Shown here one piece after another: positions 39,986-49,097 of a stretch of DNA of 64,000 bases. The notes beneath the pieces are model-generated. The model ran no database searches. It saw only the letters and a list, made by a program, of their open reading frames with translations, and was not told the DNA's origin. The stretch comes from Hyphomicrobiales bacterium (GTDB taxonomy: Bacteria > Pseudomonadota > Alphaproteobacteria > Rhizobiales > Rhizobiaceae): positions 1 to 64,000 of the forward strand of contig UBYX01000015.1 in NCBI GenBank assembly GCA_900469955.1, written 5' to 3'. Each line of letters opens with the position of its first letter. Position 1 is the first letter of the stretch. The position numbers were made by a program, and so were the translations under genes.

Positions 39986-40926
39986 TTGACGAGTCCGATG
40001 TCCTTCAGGACCGCTTCGGTCGCAGAAATATCCTTGGCGAGCTGCGCGTCGAAAGCCTCACCGGACAGGTAGGTGTCGGCCCAGCCCTTGGTCTTCAACG
40101 TCTCCTGCCAGGTCTTCGACTTTACGAGCTTCTCGACGTCGCCCTGAATGGCTTTCTTCTGCTCGGCCGAAAGGCCCGGAGCGGCCGCAACCATGCGCCA
40201 GTTCTGCAGCACGACGTCGAAGCCGGATTCCTTGAGCGTCGGAGCATCCACGCCTTCGATCTTCTTGTCGGCGGAGAGAGCCAGCAGGCGCAGCGTACCG
40301 GCCTTCACCTGGGATTCGAATTCGCCGTAAGAGGAAACGCCTGCGGTGACCTGGCTGCCGAGAATGGCGGCCAACGCTTCGCCGCCGCCCGAGAACGCAA
40401 TGTAGTTGATCTTAGTGGGATCAACGCCGGCGGCCTTGGCAAGTAGACCGACGAGGATATGGTCGGTGCCGCCGGCCGAACCGCCGCCCCAGGAAACGGC
40501 GCCCGGATTTGCCTTCAGCTTGGCAACGAGATCGCCGATCGTCTTGATGTCGGAGGAGGCCGGGACGACGATCGCTTCATATTCGCCGGTCAGGCGGGCG
40601 ATCGGAGTGACGTCCTTCAGGGTGACCGGCGATTTGTTGGTGAGGATAGCGCCGACCATGACATAGCCGCCGACCATCAGTGCGTTCGGCTTGCCCTTCT
40701 GCTGGCTCGCGAACTGAGCGATGCCGATGGTGCCGCCGGCGCCCGGTACGTTCATGACCTGCACGTTACCGGAGATTTTCTCCTGCTGAAGCGCAGTCTG
40801 CAGCGAACGGGCCGTCTGGTCCCAGCCACCGCCCGGTGCCGCCGGCGCCATGATGGTGTAGTCTGCAGCATAGGCCGGCAGTGCGAGTGCGCCGGCAAGA
40901 ATGGAAGCGAGAAAGAAGTGTTTCAA
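39982..40926 (-). CDS. tctC: TctC/Bug-family tricarboxylate-binding protein
   Basis: Periplasmic binding protein of the Bug family, 314 residues from TTG 40926, chosen because GGAGGAT lies just upstream and a signal peptide ([18 protein letters not shown]) follows at once. Family motifs are [36 protein letters not shown] and [20 protein letters not shown]. The two loops that bind carboxylates are both present. First gene of the transporter operon; its promoter must lie in 40927-41163. Confidence 0.93.
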   Translation of the reverse strand: MKHFFLASILAGALALPAYAADYTIMAPAAPGGGWDQTARSLQTALQQEKISGNVQVMNVPGAGGTIGIAQFASQQKGKPNALMVGGYVMVGAILTNKSPVTLKDVTPIARLTGEYEAIVVPASSDIKTIGDLVAKLKANPGAVSWGGGSAGGTDHILVGLLAKAAGVDPTKINYIAFSGGGEALAAILGSQVTAGVSSYGEFESQVKAGTLRLLALSADKKIEGVDAPTLKESGFDVVLQNWRMVAAAPGLSAEQKKAIQGDVEKLVKSKTWQETLKTKGWADTYLSGEAFDAQLAKDISATEAVLKDIGLVK

Positions 40927-41163
40927 GGGTAGATCCTCCGTTGGCGTCCTGATCTGACGCGAATTGTTTCTCAAGCGAAACGAAGGGATGGATAGGGTGT
41001 GCGAGAACCGCCAGACCCGAACTCCTCCCGTCGTTGATCGGGGTCCCGCCTCCACGGGGCCGATTAGACATAAGCCAGCATATCAAGCTGACATCTACCT
41101 GACAGATTTCGCCATCTTGGCTTTTGGCAAGAGGTAATAGGCGTTCCAGCGGAATTTTTGTGG

Positions 41164-42234
41164 CTATTGCAGTCTGAGAACCTCGTTCCATCGGGCAATC
41201 AGCCGTGCCCGTTTGACCTGATCGAGATAAACCATCAGCCCGAGGCTAACAGGCACGGGCTTCAACTGGCCCCCGAGCATCTCCCGCATTGTCGTGGCGG
41301 TGTTGTTGCCGGCCACTTCCGGGCTGACAGCCGGGATCTGCAATTCGCGCGCCATGATCGTCTGACCTTCCTTGGACATGAAAAACTGCAGATATCTCTT
41401 GCCGAGCTCCGGTGTGGTCGCAGCCTGCGGCACCAGGCCGATGCGCGACATGACCACCGTATAATCCTTCGGCAGGACAATCCCGACATCCGGATACCGG
41501 GACGCCCAGTCGGCCGCATAGGAGCCGAGGATGTTGTAGCCGAGTACGAAGCGTCCGTCGGCGACGCGCTCCAGGATGGCCTCGCTGGTCGAATAAAGCT
41601 TGACGCCCGCAGCGCCCATCGCCTGGATCACCGACCAGATGTCTCCGAACTGTTCCTGGTCGCGGGCCATGAAGAGGAACCCCACTCCCGATCGCTCGAT
41701 GTCATAGGTACCGATCCGCCCGTAGATCGCGTCGCCCTGTTTTTGAAGGAATTCCACGAACTCCGCCCGTGTCGAGGGGGGAGGGGACCCCTTGAAGCTG
41801 GGTTTGTGGTAGACGAAAACGGCGGGCTCGAAGGTCAGGGCATAGGCGGTGTTGCGCCAGTTGGCCCAGGCCGGCCATTGGCCGCTCATGGGAAGGTCGC
41901 TGCGTTGGGCATAACCGTCGTTGGCGAGCTTCACCTGCAGATCCATTGCGGAGGAAAAGGCGAAGTCCGCGGTCTTTTTGCCCATGTCCGTTTCTCGTAC
42001 GATCCGGTCGTAAATCTCGCCCGTCAGCATGTCTTCGTACCGGACCGTCACGTTCGGGTTGGCGTGCTGGAAGCCGGCGATCATCGGTTTTGCGAGCGGC
42101 TCATCGAGCGAGGAATAGACATGCAGGACCGGCGCATCCTCGCGGCCTGAAAGGGCCGGAAACATCGTCGTGTCCGCGGCTGCGAGGCCGGGCGAGAGCG
42201 CAAGACAGAGCAAAGAGAGGAACAGACCTTTCAT
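41164..42234 (-). CDS. Extracellular solute-binding protein (Fe3+/AfuA-like fold), orphan
   Basis: Secreted binding protein of 356 residues with a signal peptide at 1-19 (GLFLSLLCLALSPGLAAA). The first strand is LHVYSSLDEPLAKPMIAGFQ, and later DFAFSSAMDLQVKLANDGYA and GYNILGSYAADWASRYPDVG appear, as in iron/polyamine-type ABC binding proteins. No permease or ATPase gene is next to it. It lies between tctC and a TctDE-like two-component pair. Similar orphan binding proteins act as periplasmic accessories to TctE-type sensor kinases, a possible role here. Confidence 0.82.
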   Translation of the reverse strand: MKGLFLSLLCLALSPGLAAADTTMFPALSGREDAPVLHVYSSLDEPLAKPMIAGFQHANPNVTVRYEDMLTGEIYDRIVRETDMGKKTADFAFSSAMDLQVKLANDGYAQRSDLPMSGQWPAWANWRNTAYALTFEPAVFVYHKPSFKGSPPPSTRAEFVEFLQKQGDAIYGRIGTYDIERSGVGFLFMARDQEQFGDIWSVIQAMGAAGVKLYSTSEAILERVADGRFVLGYNILGSYAADWASRYPDVGIVLPKDYTVVMSRIGLVPQAATTPELGKRYLQFFMSKEGQTIMARELQIPAVSPEVAGNNTATTMREMLGGQLKPVPVSLGLMVYLDQVKRARLIARWNEVLRLQ

Positions 42235-42414
42235 GCGTCAACAATGCCTCACCGATGACGTGGGGACAAGCCGGCGGCAGGCACGTGGCATTCCCGTCAC
42301 GGTCATCCGAATGCATTCCGCATCCGCTTGTTTTACTGCCGGACATCCCTACGTTTGGGCGGTCTTTTCCGCCTTCCGGCAGTGCAACCCACTCAGTTCA
42401 ACAAGGTCAGATCC

Positions 42415-42924
42415 ATGTCGCTTTCGCTTTACGATATTTCGGTGCCTGTCTTCATTCGCGCATTCGGCAATCTCACCGATATTCTCAAGAAAGCGGAGAC
42501 ATTCGCCGATGAGAAGGGCATGGCGCACAAGGAATTGCTGGAGGCTCGGCTGATCGAAGACATGTATTCGCTTCCCGCCCAAATTCAGCGGGCCAGCGAT
42601 ACGGCCAAATTCGTGCCGGTGCGGGTGGGCCAGTTGGAAAACATACGCATGGCCGATGACGAGCTGACCTTCGCCGATCTGCATGCCCGGATTGAAAAAA
42701 CCGTAGCGTTTTTGAAAAGCGTCGACCCGGCCAGCATGGAAGGCCGCGATGAGGCGGAAGTGGTGCTGAAGACGCGAAGCGGCTCCACCACCTTCACGGC
42801 GAGAAACTATGTTCTCGGCTTCGCAGTTCCGAATTTCTATTTTCATGTGACCACGGCCTACGCGATCCTTCGTCACAAGGGCGCACCGATCGGCAAGATG
42901 GATTATATCGGGCGATCGCAGTAA
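42415..42924 (+). CDS. DUF1993 family protein
   Basis: Cytoplasmic protein of 169 residues with the DUF1993 pattern: LSLYDISVPVFIRAFGNLTD at the N-terminus, then MYSLPAQIQRASDTAKF, then FAVPNFYFHVTTAYAILRHK and GAPIGKMDYIG at the C-terminus. The fold is thought to be a DinB-like four-helix bundle. No function is established. The start is ATG 42415. It precedes the response regulator gene by 71 nt on the same strand, so it may share its transcript. Confidence 0.87.
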   Translation: MSLSLYDISVPVFIRAFGNLTDILKKAETFADEKGMAHKELLEARLIEDMYSLPAQIQRASDTAKFVPVRVGQLENIRMADDELTFADLHARIEKTVAFLKSVDPASMEGRDEAEVVLKTRSGSTTFTARNYVLGFAVPNFYFHVTTAYAILRHKGAPIGKMDYIGRSQ

Positions 42925-42995
42925 CCCCTTCAAGCACCTCCGTGACATCCCCGCTTCTGCGCGTTTATAATCACGGCCTGAAGTGGGGGGATTTC

Positions 42996-43673
42996 GTGCG
43001 CATTCTTCTGGTCGAGGATAATCAGGCGCTGGCCGAAGGTCTGTCGGCGATCCTGCGAAGCAGCGGTTATGCGGTCGATGCGGTGGCGGACGGTGCTTCC
43101 GCCGAGGCCGTCGCGGCAGCCGAAACCTATGATCTGGTGATCCTCGACCTGAACCTGCCGGAAATGGACGGGCTCGACGTGCTGCGTGCCATGCGCGCAC
43201 GCGCGAACAAGGCCGCGGTGATGATCCTGACCGCTCGCGGGACACCCGAGGAGCGGGTGCGGGGCCTTGATCTCGGTGCCGACGACTACATGATCAAACC
43301 TTTCGACATTTCCGAGTTCGAGGCGCGCATCCGGGTGCTCTTGCGCCGGCAAGCGGGCTTGAGAAGCTCGATCGTCAATTATGGCGGTATTACATTCGAT
43401 CTCACGTCCCGGACCTTTTCCAGCCAAGGCGTACCGCTCGATATCCCGGCCCGGGAGGTGGCACTCCTGGAGCTCCTGTTCCTCCGCGCCGGCAAAGTGG
43501 TCTCCAAGGATGCAATCATCGGTTCGTTGAGCGGGTTCGACGACGATCTGTCGGCCAATGCCATCGAGCAATATGTAAGCCGCTTGCGCCGCCGCCTCGC
43601 GCCCTACGGCCTGACGGTCAAGACCGCTCGCGGTATCGGATATTATCTCGAAACCCTGGCGACCGGCTCATGA
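42996..43673 (+). CDS. tctD: OmpR-family response regulator (TctD-like)
   Basis: Receiver plus winged-helix regulator, 225 residues from GTG 42996, which follows GGGGGGA. Acidic residues lie near 7-8, the phosphoacceptor is Asp51 in LVILDLNLPEMDG, Thr79 is present, and Lys101 is in MIKPF. The DNA-binding half ends with VSRLRRRLAPYG and TARGIGYYLE, typical of OmpR/PhoB. The sensor kinase gene overlaps by 4 nt. By neighbourhood it should regulate the tctCBA operon, like TctD in Salmonella. Confidence 0.9.
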   Translation: MRILLVEDNQALAEGLSAILRSSGYAVDAVADGASAEAVAAAETYDLVILDLNLPEMDGLDVLRAMRARANKAAVMILTARGTPEERVRGLDLGADDYMIKPFDISEFEARIRVLLRRQAGLRSSIVNYGGITFDLTSRTFSSQGVPLDIPAREVALLELLFLRAGKVVSKDAIIGSLSGFDDDLSANAIEQYVSRLRRRLAPYGLTVKTARGIGYYLETLATGS

Positions 43674-45049
43674 CACCGGCCAGTGCCTATTCGCTTCGGC
43701 GCCGGCTGCTCGCCTGGCTTCTGCTTGCCACTGCCGTGATCGGCACTGCCGCCATGATCGATACCTGGGACGAAGCGGTCGATACGGCCAACGAGGTCTC
43801 CGACCGGGTTCTTGCCGGTTCGGCACTCGCCATCGCGGAACGGGTGATCGTTGCCGAAGACGGATCGCTTGAAGTCGACATTCCCTATGTCGCGCTCGAG
43901 ATGCTCACTTCCGCCGCGCAGGACCGGGTTTTCTACCGCGTTGACGGACCGCCGGGCACGTTCATCACCGGCTACCAGAATCTCCCGTCGATACCGCGTC
44001 GCGAGGGACAGGCCGCCGCATTCGAAAATGCCACCTTTCGCGGCGAGCCGATCCGTGTTGCTGCGCTTGCGCGCTCCGCCTCCACCGGCATCAATTCGGT
44101 ACCCTTCATCGTCACCGTCGCCGAAACCACCATTGCTCGGCAGCAGCTGACACGGACGATCCTCATCCGGTCGGCCTTGCGCCTGCTTTTCATGATCGCT
44201 GGCGCCGCGGTGATCGTTTGGGTGGCGGTGACCTTGTCGCTGCGCCCGCTCTATCGTTTCAGCGAGGCAATCGCCGAGCGCAGCCCCGACGATCTCCATC
44301 CGATCAGCGAACGGGTGCCGAATGAAGTGCAGGGATTGGTGGATACCGTCAACTCCTTCATGGTGCGGCTTGAGGGAGCGCTGGAGGCGCTCCGGCATTT
44401 CACGGGCAATGCGAGCCATCAGCTACGCACGCCGCTCGCCATCATTCGCACTCAGCTCGCGCTTGCCGGTCGCGCCATGGATATCGACGTAGCCAAGGAG
44501 GCCACCCGCAAGGCTGACGAAGCCGTTGCCGATGCGGAACGTATCCTCGCCCAACTTCTGCTGATGGCGAGGATCGACGCGACAAGGCGATCGGCCTCGA
44601 TGCAGGAGATAGACCTGACAGCCTTGGCACAAGGGGTGACCGCCGACCATGTGCCCTTAGCCGCGGAGGCTGACATCGACCTCGGTTTTGAGGGCGAGGG
44701 GGATGTCATGGTTCTCGCCGAGCCGCTGCTGATCGGTGAACTCCTGAAAAACCTGATCGGCAACGCGCTGCTCTATGCTGGCGCCGGCGCCGAAGTGACG
44801 GTTCGGGTCAGGCAGGAGGATAACGTAGCCATGCTGGAGGTGGAGGACAACGGCCCCGGCATCCTCCCGGATAAGCAGGCCCAGGTGTTGAAACGCTTCG
44901 AACGCGGCGGGACGGAAAAATCCGGCACAGGCCTCGGTCTGCCGATCGTGGAAGAGATCGCCCGCCTCCACGGCGCGGCACTGGCTCTCTCACAAGGCCG
45001 CGAAGGCAAGGGCTTGAAAGTGCAGATCGCTATTCCGATAGCCGGCTAG
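43670..45049 (+). CDS. tctE: Sensor histidine kinase (TctE-like)
   Basis: Membrane histidine kinase of 459 residues. Membrane helices lie near 13-30 and 167-190 around a periplasmic sensor of about 135 residues. A HAMP region follows, then the H-box FTGNASHQLRTPLAIIRTQ with His250. The ATPase part has LLKNLIGNALLYAG, EVEDNGPGILPDK and GTGLGLPIVEEIARLHG. All catalytic boxes are intact. The HQLRTPL variant of the H-box is common in TctE. It overlaps its regulator gene and ends 4 nt inside the nagA stop region on the other strand. Confidence 0.91.
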   Translation: MTPASAYSLRRRLLAWLLLATAVIGTAAMIDTWDEAVDTANEVSDRVLAGSALAIAERVIVAEDGSLEVDIPYVALEMLTSAAQDRVFYRVDGPPGTFITGYQNLPSIPRREGQAAAFENATFRGEPIRVAALARSASTGINSVPFIVTVAETTIARQQLTRTILIRSALRLLFMIAGAAVIVWVAVTLSLRPLYRFSEAIAERSPDDLHPISERVPNEVQGLVDTVNSFMVRLEGALEALRHFTGNASHQLRTPLAIIRTQLALAGRAMDIDVAKEATRKADEAVADAERILAQLLLMARIDATRRSASMQEIDLTALAQGVTADHVPLAAEADIDLGFEGEGDVMVLAEPLLIGELLKNLIGNALLYAGAGAEVTVRVRQEDNVAMLEVEDNGPGILPDKQAQVLKRFERGGTEKSGTGLGLPIVEEIARLHGAALALSQGREGKGLKVQIAIPIAG

Positions 45050-46209
45050 TGATTTTGATAAACCTTGTTGCCGCCGATCCAGGTGCTCTTCATGTCAAGC
45101 TCATCTGTTAGGATCACGAAGTCTGCATCGAAATCTGTCTTCAACGATCCTTTTCGGCCCGAGACCCGAACCGCTTCCGCAGGGTAGGCCGAAGCCATCT
45201 TGAACGCCTCCTCGAGGGGCAAGCCAAGGGTCCGGTGTACGAAGCGCACGGAAGAGATCATGTCGATATCGGCACCGGCGAGCGTTCCATCCGCGAGCGT
45301 CAGGCGGCCGTCCCGACGCAGGATTTCCCGGCCGTTCAGGCTAAAGCTTTCCAGATCCGTTCCGATCGTGGACATGGCATCCGTAACGATGAAGACCTTT
45401 CCAGGCCCGGTCTTGGCGTTCAGGGCAACCCGCATCGAAGCGGGGTGCACGTGAATGCCGTCGGCAATCAGCCCTGCATGGAGCGTGCCGGTGTCCAGCG
45501 CGGCTCCGACAAGACCCGGCTCCCGGTGGCCAAGGGGGCTCATCGCGTTGAAAAGATGCGTCACGGTCCGCACGCCTGCCTCTGCATAGGCTCTCGCGGT
45601 TTCGTAGCTTGTTTCCGTATGGCCGAGGCTGACGGTGAAGCCGGCTTGCGCCAGGCGCCCCGCCTGGTCGACCGTCACGTTTTCCGGCGCGATGGTGATC
45701 ATCATCGCCTCGAACTTCCCCTGGCAGGTCAGGATGAGTTCGATATCCTTTTCTTCCATGGGCCGGACCAGGCTCGGGTCGTGAGCGCCCTTGCGCGCCA
45801 CCGATAGATGCGGGCCCTCCAGATGCAGGCCGAGGAATCCGGGGATGTCCTCAGCCTTTGCCTGCTTGCCGGACGCAACTGCCCTGGCGGTGATTTCCGG
45901 CGTGTCGGTGATCAGCGTCGGCAACAGCGCGGTGGTGCCGAACTTCGCGTGAGCTGCGCAGATCTGCCTGATGCCTTCCGCAGTCGGCTCCTCGTTCAGC
46001 AACACCCCACCGCCGCCATTGACCTGAAGGTCGATGAAGCCAGGCACGATCAGCCCGCCTTCGGCATCGATGATTTCCATGTCCGATGGCAGATGCGCTG
46101 TCGACTGCAGCGATTCGATCTTGTCGCCAGCGATGACAAGCGCGGCACCGTCATGCCAGATGGTGCCGTCGAAAATACGGGCACCGGTGATGGCCTTGCG
46201 TGTCGTCAT
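45046..46209 (-). CDS. nagA: N-acetylglucosamine-6-phosphate deacetylase
   Basis: Hydrolyses GlcNAc-6-P to glucosamine-6-P and acetate, 387 residues. The amidohydrolase barrel shows IVPGFIDLQVNGGGG, GLHLEGPHLSVARKGAH (metal Glu), SLGHTETSYE, VTHLFNAMSPLGHREPG, ADGIHVHPASMR and IVTDAMSTIG with the catalytic Asp. It is the last gene of the minus-strand amino-sugar operon and overlaps the SIS gene by 4 nt. Its product would be the substrate of that SIS-domain enzyme. Confidence 0.96.
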   Translation of the reverse strand: MTTRKAITGARIFDGTIWHDGAALVIAGDKIESLQSTAHLPSDMEIIDAEGGLIVPGFIDLQVNGGGGVLLNEEPTAEGIRQICAAHAKFGTTALLPTLITDTPEITARAVASGKQAKAEDIPGFLGLHLEGPHLSVARKGAHDPSLVRPMEEKDIELILTCQGKFEAMMITIAPENVTVDQAGRLAQAGFTVSLGHTETSYETARAYAEAGVRTVTHLFNAMSPLGHREPGLVGAALDTGTLHAGLIADGIHVHPASMRVALNAKTGPGKVFIVTDAMSTIGTDLESFSLNGREILRRDGRLTLADGTLAGADIDMISSVRFVHRTLGLPLEEAFKMASAYPAEAVRVSGRKGSLKTDFDADFVILTDELDMKSTWIGGNKVYQNH

Positions 46210-47231
46210 AATGTCTCTGTCACTTTCTTGAGTGCAACAGGCGCGTCCGGATTGAAACCCTTGGCGCGCGACCAGGCCTCTACGAAACCGTAGAAAGGCA
46301 GGATCAGGGCAAGGGCATCGGTCAGGGGATGGCCGGTCGCGACAAATGGCAACTGCCTGGCTTTCGTCACCTTGCCGGAAGTGGCGAAGGCAAGCGCCCC
46401 CTTGTCGGCCAGGCCGTCGGCGATCTCGACCGCGGAGGCTTCAGCGGCATCGCGTGCAGCAAAGGTCACGACGGGAAACCGCTTTTCGACCAGGGCGACC
46501 GGTCCATGCAGGACTTCTGCCGCGGAATAGGCTTCCGCATGCATGTTGGACGTCTCTTTGAACTTCAATGCCGCTTCACTGGCGATCGCCAGCGCCGGAC
46601 CGCGGCCCAGCATATAGAGGGAGTCGGCCTCGCCGAGTTCCTGTGCAAGCTCATTCCAGTCGAGCTTGACTGCAGTTTCGAAATGCGATGGCAGATTGCC
46701 GATCGCCGCCTTCAGGCTCTCGTCGCCCACCCATTCCGAAAGTAAAACCAGACCCGCGACGATGGAGTTGACGAAGGACTTCGTCGCGGCGACCGCAAGC
46801 TCCGGCCCCGCATTGATGTTCACGGCTTGGGCAGAGGCGCTGGCGATCGGCGAAGGCAGGGTGTTCGTAAGCGCGATCGTCACTGCACCGGACTTGGTTG
46901 CGGCTTCCGCCATCGCCACGATATCCGGGCTCTTGCCCGATTGGGAAATGGCGATCGCAGCTCCGCCGCCGAGCTTGAGATTGGCGCCGTAGATGGACGC
47001 AAGCGAGGGACCGAGCGAAGCGACGGGTCTGCCGCTCGTGAGTTCCACGGCATATTTGATGAAGGTGGCCGCGTGGTCGGAGGAGCCGCGCGCAATCGTG
47101 ATCAGGAACGCCGGATCTTTCTCGCGAAGCGCACGACCTGCGGCGGCAAGTTCGGATTTCGACAGGTCGAGCAGGCGCGCAACGGCCTCCGGTATCTCGT
47201 TGATCTCCTGGCGCATGTGAGTCTGCATCAT
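46206..47231 (-). CDS. SIS-domain glucosamine-6-phosphate deaminase (NagB-II type)
   Basis: A 341-residue protein with two SIS domains: FLITIARGSSDHAATFIKYA and AIAISQSGKSPDIVAMAE in the first, YMLGRGPALAIASEAALKFK in the second. It resembles the isomerase half of GlmS but lacks the glutamine amidotransferase domain. That is the layout of the NagB-II deaminases (glucosamine-6-P to fructose-6-P and ammonia). Co-location with nagA supports this over a GlmS-like synthetic role. Two adjacent Met codons (47231, 47228) follow a GAGGA ribosome site; either could start translation. Confidence 0.88.
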   Translation of the reverse strand: MMQTHMRQEINEIPEAVARLLDLSKSELAAAGRALREKDPAFLITIARGSSDHAATFIKYAVELTSGRPVASLGPSLASIYGANLKLGGGAAIAISQSGKSPDIVAMAEAATKSGAVTIALTNTLPSPIASASAQAVNINAGPELAVAATKSFVNSIVAGLVLLSEWVGDESLKAAIGNLPSHFETAVKLDWNELAQELGEADSLYMLGRGPALAIASEAALKFKETSNMHAEAYSAAEVLHGPVALVEKRFPVVTFAARDAAEASAVEIADGLADKGALAFATSGKVTKARQLPFVATGHPLTDALALILPFYGFVEAWSRAKGFNPDAPVALKKVTETL

Positions 47232-47244
47232 CTCGTCCTCAACG

Positions 47245-48009
47245 TCATTGTTCGCCAAGCGAAAGCTCGGCCACGAAATCATAGGCATCGCCGCGATAAA
47301 GGGAGCGCGTCAGCTCGACGACGCGGCCGGACGCCAGATAGGAAACGCGCTCGATGGACAGGCCTGCCGCTCCGATCGGCACCGCCAGCAGTCCTGCATC
47401 CGGATCTTTCATGTTGCAGGCGGATATTCGCTGGATGGCCCGCACGGGCCGGGCGTTTTTCTTTTCCAGTTCCGCGTAAAGAGAGTTGGTAACGGCCGAA
47501 GGGTCCGGCAGGAACTCCACCGAAATACTGGCGCGCTCGATGGCAAGCGGCATGTCGTCCGCAATGCGAAGACGGCCAAGACGGGCGACCTTGGTTCCCG
47601 GCGCCAGTCCCAGCATCATCATTTCTTCGGGAGAAGGATGAAACAGCCCGCGCTCCAGCCATTCGGACCTCGTTACAAAACCGCGCCGCGCCATGTCTTC
47701 GGTGAACGAAGTAAGGCGGGTTAGCGGCTGTTCGACACGCGACAACGGTTTGACCACGAAGGTCCCCGAGCCGTGTTTGCGGGTGAGCAATCCATCCTTG
47801 ACGAGGTCGTCCACGGCCTTTCGAACGGTGACGCGACTGACATTGGCATAGTCGGCGAGGTCGCGTTCGGCCGGCAACGCGTCTCCATGCCCGAGCCTGC
47901 CGGTACGGATAGCGTCTTCCAGACTTTGCCGCAGCTTCATGTAGAGCGGTCCGGTGCCGGCTGATTGTAGTCCATCGAGCGGAAGGATGGCGGCAAGCGT
48001 ATCGTTCAT
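47245..48009 (-). CDS. GntR-family regulator with UTRA domain (NagR/DasR type)
   Basis: A 254-residue regulator. The winged helix lies at about 20-90 (ALPAERDLADYANVSRVTVR and RKHGSGTFVVKPL). A UTRA ligand domain lies at about 110-245 (PLAIERASISVEFLPD and ELTRSLYRGDAYDFVAEL). NagR and DasR, of the same subfamily, sense GlcN-6-P or GlcNAc-6-P. ATG 48009 follows GGAGG. It overlaps the kinase gene by 4 nt and precedes the deaminase gene by 13 nt. The two repeated sites at 48909-48928 and 49055-49074 are the likely operators. Confidence 0.92.
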   Translation of the reverse strand: MNDTLAAILPLDGLQSAGTGPLYMKLRQSLEDAIRTGRLGHGDALPAERDLADYANVSRVTVRKAVDDLVKDGLLTRKHGSGTFVVKPLSRVEQPLTRLTSFTEDMARRGFVTRSEWLERGLFHPSPEEMMMLGLAPGTKVARLGRLRIADDMPLAIERASISVEFLPDPSAVTNSLYAELEKKNARPVRAIQRISACNMKDPDAGLLAVPIGAAGLSIERVSYLASGRVVELTRSLYRGDAYDFVAELSLGEQ

Positions 48010-48890
48010 ACGCGTACCTCCGCCGGGCCATGAGTCTTGACGGCAAGGGTCACCGCACCGGTCAGGGCATCCGCAAGCGGTTCGGACAATCGCGACCGGT
48101 GCCGTTCCGCGAGATACTGCGGATAAAGCGGCGCGAGCCCGCCCAGCAGGCAAAGCCGGCCTCTTCCCTTGGTGATGGAACTCACCGTATCGAGCGCCTG
48201 GTCTATGTCCGCCGCTCCTGTTTTCAGGATGCGAATTGCCGCTTCGTCGCCACGCTGTGCGAATTCGAATACCTTGGGCGTATGGCGGCCAAAGTCGCCC
48301 GGTTTGGCAAGCCGAGCGAAAGCGACGACATTTTCAGGGTCGTTGCCGAATTCTGCGAGGATCGCTTTCGAAAGCTCTGTCATCGGGTGGATACGGTCAT
48401 AGGCAAGCAGGCTCTCCTGCAAAGCTAAGTGGCCGAGACGCGCGCCACTGCCGAGATCGCTGACCTGAAATCCCCAGCCGGCGACCGAATGAAGCGTTCC
48501 TTCATGCCGGGCGATGTAGACGGTGCCCGTGCCGACAATGCCGATGGCGCCGTCATCGTTTCCGATCGCGCCTTGCAATGCGATGACGCCGTCCGAGACG
48601 ATATCCGACTTCTTGAAAGGCAGGCGCGCTTGCACATAGCTGACCGCATCGCCGACATTGTTGCCGGCCAGGCCAAGGGTGGCGGCAGCGGATGCAAGAT
48701 CAGGGACAAGTCCGGCATTCTCGAACGCAAAGCGTGCAGCTTCGGTAATATGCTTGAGCGCGGTATCGGGATCGGTCAGAATATTGGAGGCACCGCTTTT
48801 CCCGCGCCCGACGATCTCGCCCGCCCCATTGGCCAACGCCGCACGGCAGCTCGTTCCCCCTCCGTCGATTCCGATAAAATAGTCGCCCAT
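48006..48890 (-). CDS. BadF/BadG-type N-acetylglucosamine kinase
   Basis: ASKHA-fold kinase of 294 residues. The phosphate motif DGGGTSCRAALANGAGE is at 9-25. The adenosine region is IVGTGTVYIARHEGTLHSVA, followed by GWGFQVSDLGSGARLG, a signature of mammalian-type GlcNAc kinases in this family. ATG 48890 follows GGAGGTG. It would phosphorylate GlcNAc (or MurNAc) brought in by the ABC importer encoded on the other strand. It is the first gene of the minus-strand operon and is coupled to the regulator gene. Confidence 0.9.
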   Translation of the reverse strand: MGDYFIGIDGGGTSCRAALANGAGEIVGRGKSGASNILTDPDTALKHITEAARFAFENAGLVPDLASAAATLGLAGNNVGDAVSYVQARLPFKKSDIVSDGVIALQGAIGNDDGAIGIVGTGTVYIARHEGTLHSVAGWGFQVSDLGSGARLGHLALQESLLAYDRIHPMTELSKAILAEFGNDPENVVAFARLAKPGDFGRHTPKVFEFAQRGDEAAIRILKTGAADIDQALDTVSSITKGRGRLCLLGGLAPLYPQYLAERHRSRLSEPLADALTGAVTLAVKTHGPAEVRV

Positions 48891-48908
48891 GGACACCTCC
48901 ATAACTGA

Positions 48909-48928
48909 TGATACCAAAAAAATACCAT
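48909..48928. promoter_or_regulatory. Amino-sugar operator candidate, copy 1
   Basis: TGATACCAAAAAAATACCAT. The core ATACCA occurs twice, exactly 11 bp apart (48911 and 48922), one helical turn. The same 19-base pattern (TGATRCCAAAAAAATACCA) recurs in opposite orientation at 49055-49074. It lies 19 nt upstream of the kinase start. Likely bound by the local GntR/UTRA regulator. Confidence 0.6.
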
Positions 48929-49054
48929 TAACCAAGGCCAATTTGAGTTTTTTGAAATAACTTGAGCTTTCAGCTTGAAACTTAATATGTTTTTTCCGAA
49001 TCTCGGCTGTACGGAGCGCCTTTCTTCATAAAAGTTAATTTTCCTTCTGGACAA

Positions 49055-49074
49055 TTGGTATTTTTTTGGCATCA
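49055..49074. promoter_or_regulatory. Amino-sugar operator candidate, copy 2
   Basis: On the minus strand this reads TGATGCCAAAAAAATACCAA, matching copy 1 in 18 of 19 shared core bases. It sits 24 nt before the MurQ-like gene start. The mirror placement in front of both divergent operons is the strongest sign that it is functional. Confidence 0.6.
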
Positions 49075-49097
49075 TTTTGCACAGAGGGAGAAACCGG

